DNA of 64,000 nucleotides from DATMER01 sp035536935 (GTDB lineage Bacteria > Acidobacteriota > Thermoanaerobaculia > Multivoradales > UBA5704). The stretch is from NCBI GenBank assembly GCA_035536935.1, contig DATLNC010000259.1, positions 8,659 to 72,658 of the forward strand, written 5' to 3'. Below, piece by piece: positions 49,124 through 58,724 of this stretch (its first letter is position 1; each line of letters begins with the position of its first letter). The notes under the pieces were generated by a model, which saw only the letters and a list, made by a program, of their open reading frames with translations, ran no database searches and was not told the origin of the DNA. Position numbers and translations under genes: made by a program.

Positions 49124-49855
49124 ATGAAAGCTCGGTACCTGTTGTTCGCCTTGGCCATAGCCATGCCTGCCCTCGCTGCCCAGCAGCCTGCGCCCAAGCC
49201 TGTCTCTACCCAGACGCCGGAGCTCAAGGACCGCGTCATGGCCGTGGTGGACGAGGACCCCATTCTCGCTTCCGAGATGGACAAGGTGATCGCCCTCGGT
49301 CTCGTCCAGCCGCGGGAGGGAGAGGGGGACGTGCAGTTCCGCCGCCGCATCCTCAACGGCCTGGTCGAGGAACGGCTGCGCTTCCACGAGATCGACCGCT
49401 TCGGCTTCGAGCAGGTGCCGGTGGACATGATCGCGAAGAACGTGGCGCAGATCCGCGCGCGCTTCCCCAACGAGGAGGCCTACCGCAAGACTCTCCAAGA
49501 CCTGGGCTTGAGCCAGCAGGCTCTGCGGCAGCTCGTGGCCCGGCAGCTCATGGTCTTCACGCACGTGGAGGAGCAGCTCGGGCCGCGGGTCTTCGTGAGC
49601 CTGGACGACATCACGGCCTACTACCGCAACGTGCTCACGCCCGAGATGCAGAAGCGCGGGCAGCCGGTGCCGCCCATGGAGGAAGTGCGCGATCAGATCC
49701 GCGCCGTGCTCAAGGAGCAGCGGCTCAACCAGGAGCTGGCGAAATGGACCGAGGAGCTGCGGCGGGCCGCGGACATTCACGTCTACTTCGACAAGCCGGC
49801 GGAGCAGCTGCCGCCGGTGGTCAAGCGGATTGGGAAGAAGGACGAGTTTAATTGA
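49124..49855 (+). CDS. SurA N-terminal-domain-like periplasmic chaperone
   Basis: 243 aa from ATG 49124 where a signal peptide begins (KARYLLFALAIAMPALAAQ). The mature part follows the SurA N-domain pattern: DRVMAVVDEDPILASEMDK, ILNGLVEERLRFHEI, then LRQLVARQLMVFTHVEEQLG. No parvulin PPIase domain is present; the protein ends with a C-terminal helix. It probably assists outer membrane protein folding without isomerase activity. Its stop codon overlaps the edge of a 55-bp dispersed repeat. Confidence 0.8.
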   Translation: MKARYLLFALAIAMPALAAQQPAPKPVSTQTPELKDRVMAVVDEDPILASEMDKVIALGLVQPREGEGDVQFRRRILNGLVEERLRFHEIDRFGFEQVPVDMIAKNVAQIRARFPNEEAYRKTLQDLGLSQQALRQLVARQLMVFTHVEEQLGPRVFVSLDDITAYYRNVLTPEMQKRGQPVPPMEEVRDQIRAVLKEQRLNQELAKWTEELRRAADIHVYFDKPAEQLPPVVKRIGKKDEFN

Positions 49856-49905
49856 TCCCGTTCCCCCTCTCCCCGGCCCTCTCCCCCGTGCCGGGGGAGA
49901 GGGAG
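49851..49905 (-). repeat. 55-bp palindromic dispersed repeat, copy 2 (inverted)
   Basis: Inverted relative to copies 1 and 3. Together with copy 3 at 52215-52269 it brackets the lytic transglycosylase gene as an inverted repeat pair 2.3 kb apart. It contains a strong internal stem (CTCTCCCCCG / CGGGGGAGAG). Confidence 0.8.
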
Positions 49906-49954
49906 CCCCCGCCCGGCGTTTTGTCCTTGAGGTCCCTGGTGTCCTTGAGGTCCT

Positions 49955-52177
49955 TTACTCCAGCTCCTCGTAGTGAGCCCGGCTGGTCAGCACCTTCCTC
50001 AGATAGTTCCGGGTCTCCTGGAAGCTCACCTTGGTGAAGAACTCCTCCATCTCGGGGCTGAAGCAGTAGCTTCTCCAGAGCCCGGCCTGGGGCTCGCCGG
50101 CGTTGTAGGCGGCCACGGAGACGTGTGCCGCGCCGTTGAACTCCTTGAGCAGGGTGGCCACATAGGCAGAGCCCAGGGCCAGCGCGATCTCGGGCCGGTA
50201 GAGGTCCTCGGGATCGAGCCGCGAGAGCTCGATGTCGGCCGCGATCCTGCGCGCCGTGGGCAGCGTGAACTGGGCCAGGCCGCGCGCCGCCGCGGGCGAA
50301 AGGGCAAAGCGGTTGTAGCGGCTCTCCTCGCGGATGATCGCCGCCAGCAGCGAGGGCGGGACGCCGCGCAGACGGGTCTGGGTCACCAGGATCTCCCGGT
50401 AGGGCGACGGATAGAGGAGCTCATGGAACTCCTTCGGCTGGAAGATCAGGGGCACCCGGTCTCCGGCGCGGATCCGCAGCGTCTCGGCGAGGATGATCGA
50501 GCGCTCGTGCTCGCCCCCGCGGGAGAGCAGCTTGCAGCCGGTGAAGGCCAGGGACGGCTCGCTCACCGGAAAGTACTCGCGCACGGCCGGGGCCCCCTCG
50601 TGCAGGATGCCGAGGGCGAGCAGCATCTCCTCCGGGTGGCGCGCGGGTTCCTCCCAGATCGGCCAGCTCCGCACCGGCACCTCCACCAGCTTCACCAGCG
50701 GCGCCTTGGTCTTGTCGGCGAGCAGGATCTCCCGCGCCCGCTTCCAGGCTCTCTTGCCCGTCTCGTTGCCGGAGCCCAAGATCAGCCAGGCGCCGTAGAG
50801 GTCCTCGAAATGATCTGAGGCGGCCATGCGCCTTGCCTCGGTCGTGGCCGCCTTGGTCAGGAAGTCGGAGCTCAGGCGCTCGCGGGCGGCCTGCGCCAGC
50901 GGGTGATAGAGATCGATGCGCAGCGCTTCGAGATAGGCGGCCACGGCGCCGACCGGATCGCGCTCGAGCTCCGCGGTCCGGCCGCGCCAGTAGGCGACCT
51001 CCAGCCGCTCCTCCGGAGTCTCCCGGGGGACGCGGTCGAGCCAGGCCCGCGCGCGGTCGGGCCGGCCGCGGACGATGTCGGACGAAGCGAGGAAGAGGCT
51101 CGCCCGCAGCGCCTGCTCGCGCCACTCGCGGCGGGAGGTCAGGAGGTCGTAGACGTCGCTCACGTGGGTCTCGGCGCCGCTGCGCCAGCGCAGCCGCAGG
51201 ATCGAGAAGAGCGCCGCCGCGGACCACTCGCCCTCGGGCTCTGCCATGTAGGCCCGCCGGAAGCTCTCCGCCGCCAGCTCCCACTCGCCCAACAACTCGT
51301 ACGAGCGGCCCTGCTGGTAGAGGGAGCGCGAGCGGTCCTCGGGCCGGCGGGAGACATGGGCCAGGCCGCCGAAGACGACCGCGGCCGGCGCGTACCGCTC
51401 CTGCCAGAAGTGCGAGCGTCCCTGGGCGTAGCGTCCCTCGGACACCTCGCGCTCGGACAGCCCTTCCGCCGGGTCCAGCGCCCGATGGAGATGCGTCAGA
51501 GCGCGCTCGAAGTCGCGGTGCTGGTGGAAGACGAGGCCGAGGAGGAGCGGCAGCCGCCCGCCCTCGCGGTCGGAGGCGAGCCCGGCCAGGCGCTCGGCGG
51601 CCGCGCGGGCCGTGTCGTCGTTGCGGTTCTCCTCCAGGAGGGCCACGAGGATGCCGCGGGCGAGCTCGCGGGCTCCCGAGCGCAGCGCGCAGTCGGCCTG
51701 GGAGAGGGTCAGGACCCGGCGTTGCGCCGCCGGCAGCTCCTCGAGCTTGAGGCCGCCGAGGAGCCGGCAGTCGCCGCCGGCCGTGAGCGTACGGGAGAGG
51801 AGCTGGGTCGCGTCTTTCAGGAGAGCCGGGCGCCGGCTGTCCACGACCCCGGCCACCAGACCGGCGGCGACCTCGGGATGTCCCATCCTCTCCTGCTCCA
51901 GCGCGAGACGGTAGCGGCTGTAGGCGCCGAGCTCCGGGGTGCGGGCCATGGCGGCGGCGAAGGCCTCGCCCGATCCGCGGGGATCTTCCAACTCTTCGAG
52001 CAGGTGGCCGCGCAGGTATTCGAGGCCGAGCTTCTGCGACGCCTCCGGCCGCTCGGCAAGCTCCTGCTCGACGCGCGCGAGGGCGTCGCGCTGACGCCCC
52101 GCGAGCTGCATCTCCAGAAGAGCCGGACGAGGATCGGCGATCGTTACGGCGGCGAGGAAGGTGAGGGTGACGATCAT
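49955..52177 (-). CDS. Soluble lytic murein transglycosylase (Slt70-like)
   Basis: 740 aa. A weak N-terminal signal is followed by about 550 residues of helical TPR-like superhelix (EWELAAESFRRAYMAEPEGE and similar) and a C-terminal lysozyme-like domain with AAIIREESRYNRFALSPAAARGLAQFTLPTA; E618 in REES is the predicted catalytic acid. It cleaves the MurNAc-GlcNAc bond in peptidoglycan with 1,6-anhydro products. It is longer than E. coli Slt70. It lies between two inverted 55-bp repeats. Confidence 0.92.
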   Translation of the reverse strand: MIVTLTFLAAVTIADPRPALLEMQLAGRQRDALARVEQELAERPEASQKLGLEYLRGHLLEELEDPRGSGEAFAAAMARTPELGAYSRYRLALEQERMGHPEVAAGLVAGVVDSRRPALLKDATQLLSRTLTAGGDCRLLGGLKLEELPAAQRRVLTLSQADCALRSGARELARGILVALLEENRNDDTARAAAERLAGLASDREGGRLPLLLGLVFHQHRDFERALTHLHRALDPAEGLSEREVSEGRYAQGRSHFWQERYAPAAVVFGGLAHVSRRPEDRSRSLYQQGRSYELLGEWELAAESFRRAYMAEPEGEWSAAALFSILRLRWRSGAETHVSDVYDLLTSRREWREQALRASLFLASSDIVRGRPDRARAWLDRVPRETPEERLEVAYWRGRTAELERDPVGAVAAYLEALRIDLYHPLAQAARERLSSDFLTKAATTEARRMAASDHFEDLYGAWLILGSGNETGKRAWKRAREILLADKTKAPLVKLVEVPVRSWPIWEEPARHPEEMLLALGILHEGAPAVREYFPVSEPSLAFTGCKLLSRGGEHERSIILAETLRIRAGDRVPLIFQPKEFHELLYPSPYREILVTQTRLRGVPPSLLAAIIREESRYNRFALSPAAARGLAQFTLPTARRIAADIELSRLDPEDLYRPEIALALGSAYVATLLKEFNGAAHVSVAAYNAGEPQAGLWRSYCFSPEMEEFFTKVSFQETRNYLRKVLTSRAHYEELE

Positions 52178-52214
52178 CCGGAGCCGGGAGCCGTCCCCCG
52201 CAGCGCCCGCTTTT

Positions 52215-52269
52215 CTCCCTCTCCCCCGAAACGGGGGAGAGGGCCGGGGAGAGGGGGGATGGGATCAAT
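52215..52269 (+). repeat. 55-bp palindromic dispersed repeat, copy 3
   Basis: Same orientation as copy 1 (20344-20398) and the same length without indels. It fills most of the 104-bp gap between murA and the transglycosylase gene. Its stem-loop could terminate murA transcription. Confidence 0.8.
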
Positions 52270-52281
52270 CAGGGCGGCTCT

Positions 52282-53541
52282 TCAAACCACCCATCTAGCC
52301 ACCCGTGCACCCAGACTTTGCAATTTCAGTTCCATTCCTTCATAGCCCCGTTCCAGGTGATAGATCCGGTCCACGACCGTCTCCCCTTCGGCCGCCACGC
52401 CGGCGAGCACCAGGCATGCGGAGGCGCGCAGGTCGGTCGCCATGACGGCTGCCCCGGTGAGGTGCCTGGGGCCGAGGATGCGGGCCGAGCCGCCGTCCAC
52501 CCGGACGTCGGCACCCATCCGCATGAGCTCGGGCGCGTGCTGGAAGCGGTTTTCGAAGATGGTTTCGCGGATCGTCGACACACCGGCCGCGCTGGTCATC
52601 AGCGTCATGTATTGCGCCTGGAGGTCGGTGGGGAACCCGGGATGAGGCTGGGTCTCCAGGTCGCAGGCATTCAGGTCGCCCTCGGCGCGCACGCGGATGT
52701 CGGTACCGTCGACTTCCACTTTGGCACCGACCTCCGCCAGTTTGTCCAGGAGAGGCGCCAGATCGGCGGGGCTGGCCTGCTCCAGCGTCACGTCGCCGCG
52801 GGTGAGGGCCGCGCCGATCAGGTAGGTCCCGCCCTCGATCCGGTCGGGGATGATCGCGTGCTCGGCGCCGCCGAGGCCGTCGACGCCTTCGATCTCGATC
52901 GTCTCCTCGCCGGCGCCCGAGATGCGGGCGCCCATGGCGTTGAGAAGGTTGGCGAGGTCCACCACCTCGGGCTCGCGCGCGCAGTTCTCCAGCACGGTGG
53001 TGCCCTTGGCGAGGGAGGCGGCGAGGAGGAGGTTCTCCGTGCCGGTCACGGTCGGCATGTCGAACCGGAAGCGTGCGCCCCGGAGGCGGTCGGCCGTGGC
53101 CTCGACGTAGCCATGAGTCAGCTTGACCTCGGCGCCGAGCGCCTCCAGCCCCTTGAGATGCTGATCGATGGGGCGCACGCCGATGGCGCAGCCGCCGGGG
53201 AGCGACACGCGGGCATGGCCGAAGCGGGCGAGCAGCGGCCCCAGCACGAGGACGCTGGCGCGCATCGTCTTGACCATGTCGTAGGGCGCGTCGTGGTCCG
53301 GGTTCGGCCGGTCGCGGCGCAGCACCAGGGCGCCGCCCGTATCGTCGCAACTGATCCCCAGGTGCTCGAGCAGGCGCATCATCGTGCGGATGTCGCGTAC
53401 CCGGGGCATCCGATGGAGGGTCAGCGGCTCTCCGTCCAGGAGCAGGCTGGCCGCGAGGGCGGGCAGGGCGGCGTTCTTGGCGCCGCTCGGCTTGACGCGG
53501 CCGACCAGCCGCGTGGGACCTATGATGTGGAACTTGTCCAT
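52282..53541 (-). CDS. murA: UDP-N-acetylglucosamine 1-carboxyvinyltransferase
   Basis: 419 aa, full length. K22-N23 bind substrate and C118 in LPGGCAIGVRPID is the phosphoenolpyruvate-binding Cys that fosfomycin attacks (Cys form, so predicted sensitive at the target). MurA makes UDP-GlcNAc-enolpyruvate, the first committed step of peptidoglycan synthesis. It is far from the dcw cluster and is followed by the lytic transglycosylase, with prmC 16 bp upstream of its start. Confidence 0.96.
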   Translation of the reverse strand: MDKFHIIGPTRLVGRVKPSGAKNAALPALAASLLLDGEPLTLHRMPRVRDIRTMMRLLEHLGISCDDTGGALVLRRDRPNPDHDAPYDMVKTMRASVLVLGPLLARFGHARVSLPGGCAIGVRPIDQHLKGLEALGAEVKLTHGYVEATADRLRGARFRFDMPTVTGTENLLLAASLAKGTTVLENCAREPEVVDLANLLNAMGARISGAGEETIEIEGVDGLGGAEHAIIPDRIEGGTYLIGAALTRGDVTLEQASPADLAPLLDKLAEVGAKVEVDGTDIRVRAEGDLNACDLETQPHPGFPTDLQAQYMTLMTSAAGVSTIRETIFENRFQHAPELMRMGADVRVDGGSARILGPRHLTGAAVMATDLRASACLVLAGVAAEGETVVDRIYHLERGYEGMELKLQSLGARVARWVV

Positions 53542-53557
53542 GACTCCCCTTGCCGGA

Positions 53558-54412
53558 TCACCGGCGCTCTAGAACGACCACCCGAGGGATGCCGGCATAG
53601 TCGCGGCGCGAGCCGGCAAAGTGCAAGCCGGATGCCTCGGCGTGACGGCAGGCCGCCTCGATCTGTCCGAAACCGATCTCGACGATAGCGCGGATTCCGG
53701 GCCGGATACCACTACCCAGCAGCGCGAAGAGTCGGGCCAGGACCGAGTCTCCCCCGTCCCCAAGACCGGGGGCGAAGAGTGCGATGTGCGGCTCGAAGTC
53801 GACAACCTCCGGCGAGAGCGAGGGAGCCTCCCCGGCATCGATGTAGGGTGGATTGCTCACGACGAGGTCGAAGCGGGAGAGGTCGAGCCCGTGGGCGAGA
53901 TCCGCGCCCAGGAAGCGCGCCCGGCCCGCCACTCCATGCCGACGGGCGTTGCCGGAAGCCACCGCGAGCGCGCCGGGGGAAATGTCGGTCCCCACCGTCC
54001 GAGCCCCGGGGATTTCGAGCGCGAGCGTGACCGGAAGGATGCCCGAGCCGGTGCCCACATCCAGAATCCAGGGCCGTTCCCGCAGAGAGATGGCGAGAGC
54101 CTCCTCCACGATGTGCTCGGTCTCGGGCCGCGGGATCAGCACCCGCGGGTCCACGGCGAACGGCCGGCCGTAGAACTCCCGCTCGCCGAGGAGGTAGGCG
54201 ACCGGCTCGCCGGTCAGCCGCCGTTCGAGGAGGGACCGGAAGCGCTCCGCCGTCTCCGCCGGCACCTCCCGCTCGTCATGAGCCAGGATTTGAGCTTCGG
54301 AGAGGCCGAGGAGCTGTCCGAGCAGGAGGGCCGCTTCGCGTGGAGGAGCTCCGAAAGCCGTGGCCGCGAGGCGAGGGCGGGCCTCGGCGAGGAGTTGGGC
54401 GACGGTGGGCAC
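53558..54412 (-). CDS. prmC: Peptide chain release factor N5-glutamine methyltransferase
   Basis: 284 aa. PrmC methylates the Gln of the GGQ motif in RF1 and RF2. The SAM motif DVGTGSGILPV is at about 118-128 and the substrate-binding NPPY at 187-190. In many genomes prmC sits directly after prfA; here prfA is 7 kb away with the higBA pair and other genes between. The start codon is three bases after the higA stop. Confidence 0.95.
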   Translation of the reverse strand: MPTVAQLLAEARPRLAATAFGAPPREAALLLGQLLGLSEAQILAHDEREVPAETAERFRSLLERRLTGEPVAYLLGEREFYGRPFAVDPRVLIPRPETEHIVEEALAISLRERPWILDVGTGSGILPVTLALEIPGARTVGTDISPGALAVASGNARRHGVAGRARFLGADLAHGLDLSRFDLVVSNPPYIDAGEAPSLSPEVVDFEPHIALFAPGLGDGGDSVLARLFALLGSGIRPGIRAIVEIGFGQIEAACRHAEASGLHFAGSRRDYAGIPRVVVLERR

Positions 54413-54415
54413 GTC

Positions 54416-54724
54416 CTAACTTGCCGCCCTGATCCTCTTGATGCGTTTCAACTCATTGGCCTCGGTGAGCCCCGTTTGATACAGGTCCCAGCGAAGCTGC
54501 AGGTTCATCCACAGATCCGCGGAGGTGCCGAAGAATCTCGACAGGCGAAGGGCGGTGCTCGGCGTCATGCCCCGCTTCTTGTTGATCAGCTCATTCACTC
54601 GCTGGTAAGGGACGTGAATCCCATCGGCAAGATCCCTCTGGGATAAGGCCATCGGCTTCAGGAACTCCTCCAGCAGCATCTCGCCCGGATGTGTCGGCTC
54701 TCGGTGTGTGGGTATGCGAACCAT
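54416..54724 (-). CDS. higA: HigA-family antitoxin
   Basis: 102 aa. Begins with the family motif PTHPGEMLLEEFLKPMALSQRDLA and has an HTH (HVPYQRVNELINKKRGMTPSTALRLSRFFG). It binds and neutralises the upstream toxin and represses the operon. The order toxin-then-antitoxin and 21-bp gap are typical of higBA. The local DNA is less GC-rich than its surroundings, in line with mobility. Confidence 0.92.
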   Translation of the reverse strand: MVRIPTHREPTHPGEMLLEEFLKPMALSQRDLADGIHVPYQRVNELINKKRGMTPSTALRLSRFFGTSADLWMNLQLRWDLYQTGLTEANELKRIKRIRAAS

Positions 54725-54745
54725 GGCTACCTCTTGCTACTCGGC

Positions 54746-55039
54746 TCAATGGTAATCGGTGACTTCAACCTCGTCGGGTCCATTGTCGGTCCAGACAAAG
54801 CAGACCCGGTACTGATCATTGATTCGAATGCTCCATTGACCGTCCCGGTCATCTGACAGACGCTCCAACTTGTTTCCCGGTGGCACCCGCAGATCTCCGA
54901 GGCTCACAGCTGAGTCAACCGGATCCAGCTTTCGGCTTGCAACGGTCCAGAGACTCTGAGGGCAACAGCGGCGAGCTGCCTTGGTGTTCCGTCCATTGAA
55001 GATGTCCTCGGTCCCGGGGTTCTTGAACGCGCGGATCAT
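54746..55039 (-). CDS. higB: HigB/RelE-superfamily toxin
   Basis: 97 aa, close to the family norm of about 92. IRAFKNPGTEDIFNGRNTK at the start, KLERLSDDRDGQWSIRINDQYRVCFVW in the centre and VEVTDYH at the end match the plasmid maintenance killer type. It is predicted to cleave mRNA on the ribosome. It appears intact, unlike the toxin remnant at 18506. Confidence 0.92.
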   Translation of the reverse strand: MIRAFKNPGTEDIFNGRNTKAARRCCPQSLWTVASRKLDPVDSAVSLGDLRVPPGNKLERLSDDRDGQWSIRINDQYRVCFVWTDNGPDEVEVTDYH

Positions 55040-55067
55040 CCGTCTTCACGATAGCACGGATAACATG

Positions 55068-58000
55068 CTATTCACTTTGCAGGACCAGATCCACGTGCAC
55101 CGTCCCGCCGGGCGTCACCACGACCTGGCTCTCGGCCGGGGCGAAGCCGGCGGCCCGGACGAGCATCTTGTAGGTGCCCGCGGGGACGCCGGGGAGCGCG
55201 AACGCGCCCTGGTCGTCGCTGCTCGCGCTCGGTCCCAGGATGGCGCCCTGTGTCTGCTCGGCGGCCAGGGAGATGGAGGCTCCGGCTATCGGCAGACCCT
55301 CCGGCGAGAGGAGCCGGCCCTCGACGGCGCCGGTCGCGATCTCGATGGTGAGGTCCCGGTCGCCGCTGATGTCGAGCGTCTGAGCATGGATGGGGCCGGT
55401 GGCCGTCATCACGCTCAGCGAGTAGGTCCCCGCGGGGAGGCGATCCACGCGGAAGGTGCCGTCGTAGGCGGTCTCCCTCTGCCCTCCGGCCGGCTTCTCC
55501 TGATTGGTGGAGTAGACCATGACCTGGGCCCGGGGCAGCGGGCTCCGGTCGAGCAGCACCCGCCCGGTCAGCGTGAAGCCGGATGGGAACTCCAGGTCCT
55601 GCACGACCTCCATGTTTCCGGGGCTCACCTCGACCCGGGCCGTGACCATGTCGGGGGAGTTGAAGGAGGCCATCACGTTCCACTCTCCCGCAGACACGTC
55701 CTGGATGCGGTAGCTCCCCGAAGAGTCCACGACACCCTGCAGGAAAGTCTCCCCTGACTCCGTCGAGAACGCCGTCACCCTGACCCGGCTCACGGCGGCC
55801 GGGTCCAGCCCTAGGAGGCGCCCCCGGATCACCGCGCCCGGACCGAGCCGCAGTTCCAGACCGGAAACCGGGGCGCCGGCAACCTGGAGCCCGAGCAGCG
55901 CCGCGGGAGCGAAGCCCTGGCGGGTGCCAAGCAGCCGGTACTCGCCGTCGTCGACCCCCTGAAACAGGAACGAGCCGTCCGCGGAGCTGACCGCCTGGGA
56001 CTCCCCGAGGAACACCTGCGGTTGCTCCTCCCTCGGGATGGGCCGGAGATGGAGGCTCGCCCCCGGAATGGGAGAGCCCTGGGCGTCGACGATCCGGCCC
56101 GAGACCTCGGTCCCCTCCGAAAGCTTGAGATCGAGCCGGTTCCTGCCCGGCCGGATCTCCAGCGAGGCGTGGGCGCTCGGGCCCCTGCGGGAGGTGGCCT
56201 GGACCTGGACAGGCCCCGGCTCCAGGTCGCTGGCCTCGTAATGCCCCTCCTCGTCCACCTGGACGATCGCCGTGAAGCCTTTCTCGGGCGGCCCCTGAAG
56301 AAAAATGCTGGCCTCGGGGATGGGGTTGCCCCGGCTGTCCCGCACGAACCCCTCGAGGAAGGTCCCCGGCTCCAGGGTGATCTCGAGAGGCGGGGCCTGT
56401 CCCTCCTCCGGGATCTCGACCGGCTGCGCGGACCGGGTCCGGTAGCCGGAGGCCATCGCCGTGACGTAGGCCGTCCCCGGTTTGAGGCCGGTGAGGACGA
56501 AGCGCCCCTCCGAATCCGTCGTGCCATGGGCGGGCCTGCGTTCCCACCCGCCCCCGATCGGCGGGCCGGCCGTATCGCCGAAGTAGAGGCGGGCCTCGGC
56601 GACAGGCTCGCCCTGCCTGTCCTTCACCCGGCCCTCCAGGCTGCGGGGACGGGTGAGGCGGAGGCGCACGGGCTCGGCCGTCGGGGCCTCCACGCCCGTC
56701 ATCTCCGCGGCAGTGAGCTCCGGGTGCATTGCCTTCAAGCCGACCCGCATCCCGCGGCGGAGGTCGGAGATGCGGAAGCGGCCGTCCGGACCGGTCTCGA
56801 CCGGACCGCGGTACATGAAGCGCTCGTCCCCTGGAGCGTTGTCCGACCCGAACGGGGTCAGGACGACCTGAACCCCCTGGACCGGCTTGTCGCGCTCGTC
56901 CACCACGATGCCCTCGATCGCGGCTCCGGGCAGGAGCGTGACCTCGCCGACGTCGGCCTGCGCCTCGCTCTCCGGGATCAGGATGCCGGCCAGGGTGGTC
57001 GAGGTGAAGCCCGGCCGTGACGCCAGCAGGTCGAATTGGCCGGCGCTCACGTTCGGCATCCGGAAGCTCCCCTTGGCGTCCGACACGGCGCTGAAATCGA
57101 TCGCCGGCCTGGGCGTCAGGTCCTGCTCGTCGGCCGGGACGAGCGTCAGCTCGACGCCCGCGACCGGCTGGCCCTGCTCGTCCACGACCCGGCCGACCGC
57201 GAGCGTGCCGCGGCGCAGCGTGAGGCGGACGGGCGCCGTGGCATCGCAGAGCTGGCGCGCGGGCGCGAACCCCTCCTTGACCGCCGCGAGCGCATGTATG
57301 CGGCCGGCCGGGAGCCGCCGGAGCACGAAGCGGCCATCCGGGCCGCTCCAGGCCCACTTGTTCTCGATCCCGTTCCGGTACTCGGCCGGGTTGGTGACCG
57401 TCCCGATCTTGGCGCCCTCGACCGGCTTGCCCGCCTCGTCCACGACCTGGCCGGAGATGGGGGCGGCGGGTCCCAGGAGGAAGGTGATCGGCGCGTTCTC
57501 ATCCCTCTGCCAGCGGAGGAGGGCGCGCGTGTACCCCGCGGCTGAGGCCTCGACCCGGCCCCTGTCGCCCGAGGGGGCGCGGATCTCGAAGGTCCCGCCG
57601 GAGCCGGTCCGCGCCCAGGAGGTCCCCCCGTTCCATGCCAGGGCGCCGGCGATCGGCTCGCGCGAGGACGCCTCCAGGATCCGGCCGGCCGTGGGAGTCG
57701 GAGTCCTCAGGGTGACCACGTGCACGTCCGTCCCCTCGCCGGCCTCGACCGTCATGACGACCTCGATCCGCAGGCCCTTGGAGTCCTCCGCGAACAGACC
57801 GATCTCATCATTCAGAGGGACGGGCAGGGGGATCCGGCCGTCCTCGCCGGTGAGCCCGTAAGGCCATCCCCGGCGGGAGAGCCGGACCAGCGCGCCCACG
57901 GCCGGCTTGCCGTTGGCGCCACGGAATTCGACCATCCGGGATTTCTGGGCGGGGAAGCGGACGGTCTGCGACGCGCCGGTCGGGCTCGTCGGGGCCGTGG

Positions 58001-58556
58001 AGTAGCGTCCGGGATTGGTGACGACGAGGGTCAGCGCCTCGCCCTCGGCGCGGCGGAAGACCGCTTTGCCCTCCGCGTCTGTGACGGCGCTGCGCTCGGC
58101 CGCGCGCCAGTCGCCGCTCTCCTGTTTGAGCGGGAGCGCCTGGATCGTGACTCCGGCGAGAGTTTGCCCGTCCGCGCCGACGGCCCGGACCTCCAGAGGA
58201 GAGGTGGGCAGCAGCTCGACCGGCGGCATCTCCGTCTCCTCGACCACGAACGGGACGAAGCCCTCCATGGCCAGGTGCCCTGGAGCGTGGACCACGACGG
58301 AGTAGAAGCCGGTGTCGGGGACTTTGACTGTGAATGAGCCGTCCAGGCGCGGCTTTGCCGAGGCGATCGGGAGGATGGCCTCGCCTTTGAGCCGGCGGAG
58401 CGCCTCCGCGTACTCGACCGTCCAGGGGCGCAGCTCGACCTGAACGTCCTTGGGAGGATTGAGGATTCTGCCCGTGATCTGGAGTGGACCGGCCGCGGCC
58501 GGAATCGCCGAGAGCGCCAGCAGGAGAGCGAGCACGCCAAGCCTGGGTCGGATCAT
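55068..58556 (-). CDS. Giant exported protein of tandem carboxypeptidase-regulatory-like domains
   Basis: 1162 aa from ATG 58556, which has AGGAGG five bases upstream; a GTG at 58562 would sit on that element and is rejected. After a signal peptide (SAIPAAAG) the protein is built of about ten beta-sandwich repeats of the CarboxypepD_reg type, each with a G-x-V-x-D-x-x-G-x-P-x-x-G pattern (GQVVDEAGKPVEGAKIG, GRVVDEQGQPVAGVEL, GIVVDERDKPVQGVQV, GRIVDAQGSPIPGASL). No catalytic domain or anchor is seen. Probably an extracellular or surface structural protein. Confidence 0.82.
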   Translation of the reverse strand: MIRPRLGVLALLLALSAIPAAAGPLQITGRILNPPKDVQVELRPWTVEYAEALRRLKGEAILPIASAKPRLDGSFTVKVPDTGFYSVVVHAPGHLAMEGFVPFVVEETEMPPVELLPTSPLEVRAVGADGQTLAGVTIQALPLKQESGDWRAAERSAVTDAEGKAVFRRAEGEALTLVVTNPGRYSTAPTSPTGASQTVRFPAQKSRMVEFRGANGKPAVGALVRLSRRGWPYGLTGEDGRIPLPVPLNDEIGLFAEDSKGLRIEVVMTVEAGEGTDVHVVTLRTPTPTAGRILEASSREPIAGALAWNGGTSWARTGSGGTFEIRAPSGDRGRVEASAAGYTRALLRWQRDENAPITFLLGPAAPISGQVVDEAGKPVEGAKIGTVTNPAEYRNGIENKWAWSGPDGRFVLRRLPAGRIHALAAVKEGFAPARQLCDATAPVRLTLRRGTLAVGRVVDEQGQPVAGVELTLVPADEQDLTPRPAIDFSAVSDAKGSFRMPNVSAGQFDLLASRPGFTSTTLAGILIPESEAQADVGEVTLLPGAAIEGIVVDERDKPVQGVQVVLTPFGSDNAPGDERFMYRGPVETGPDGRFRISDLRRGMRVGLKAMHPELTAAEMTGVEAPTAEPVRLRLTRPRSLEGRVKDRQGEPVAEARLYFGDTAGPPIGGGWERRPAHGTTDSEGRFVLTGLKPGTAYVTAMASGYRTRSAQPVEIPEEGQAPPLEITLEPGTFLEGFVRDSRGNPIPEASIFLQGPPEKGFTAIVQVDEEGHYEASDLEPGPVQVQATSRRGPSAHASLEIRPGRNRLDLKLSEGTEVSGRIVDAQGSPIPGASLHLRPIPREEQPQVFLGESQAVSSADGSFLFQGVDDGEYRLLGTRQGFAPAALLGLQVAGAPVSGLELRLGPGAVIRGRLLGLDPAAVSRVRVTAFSTESGETFLQGVVDSSGSYRIQDVSAGEWNVMASFNSPDMVTARVEVSPGNMEVVQDLEFPSGFTLTGRVLLDRSPLPRAQVMVYSTNQEKPAGGQRETAYDGTFRVDRLPAGTYSLSVMTATGPIHAQTLDISGDRDLTIEIATGAVEGRLLSPEGLPIAGASISLAAEQTQGAILGPSASSDDQGAFALPGVPAGTYKMLVRAAGFAPAESQVVVTPGGTVHVDLVLQSE

Positions 58557-58724
58557 CCTCACCTCCTAGGGGGCTACATCAGGTCTACGCGCCGGCCGGT
58601 GGCCGTGTCTATCTACTGAGAGACCCCAAGCGCGATCTCGAGGTGTACGTACCGGTGCCGGCCTGTGCCCGCCCCTCAGGATTATGAAAGAGATCGCGAC
58701 GCCCTCATTATGGTAAAAGGCCCC

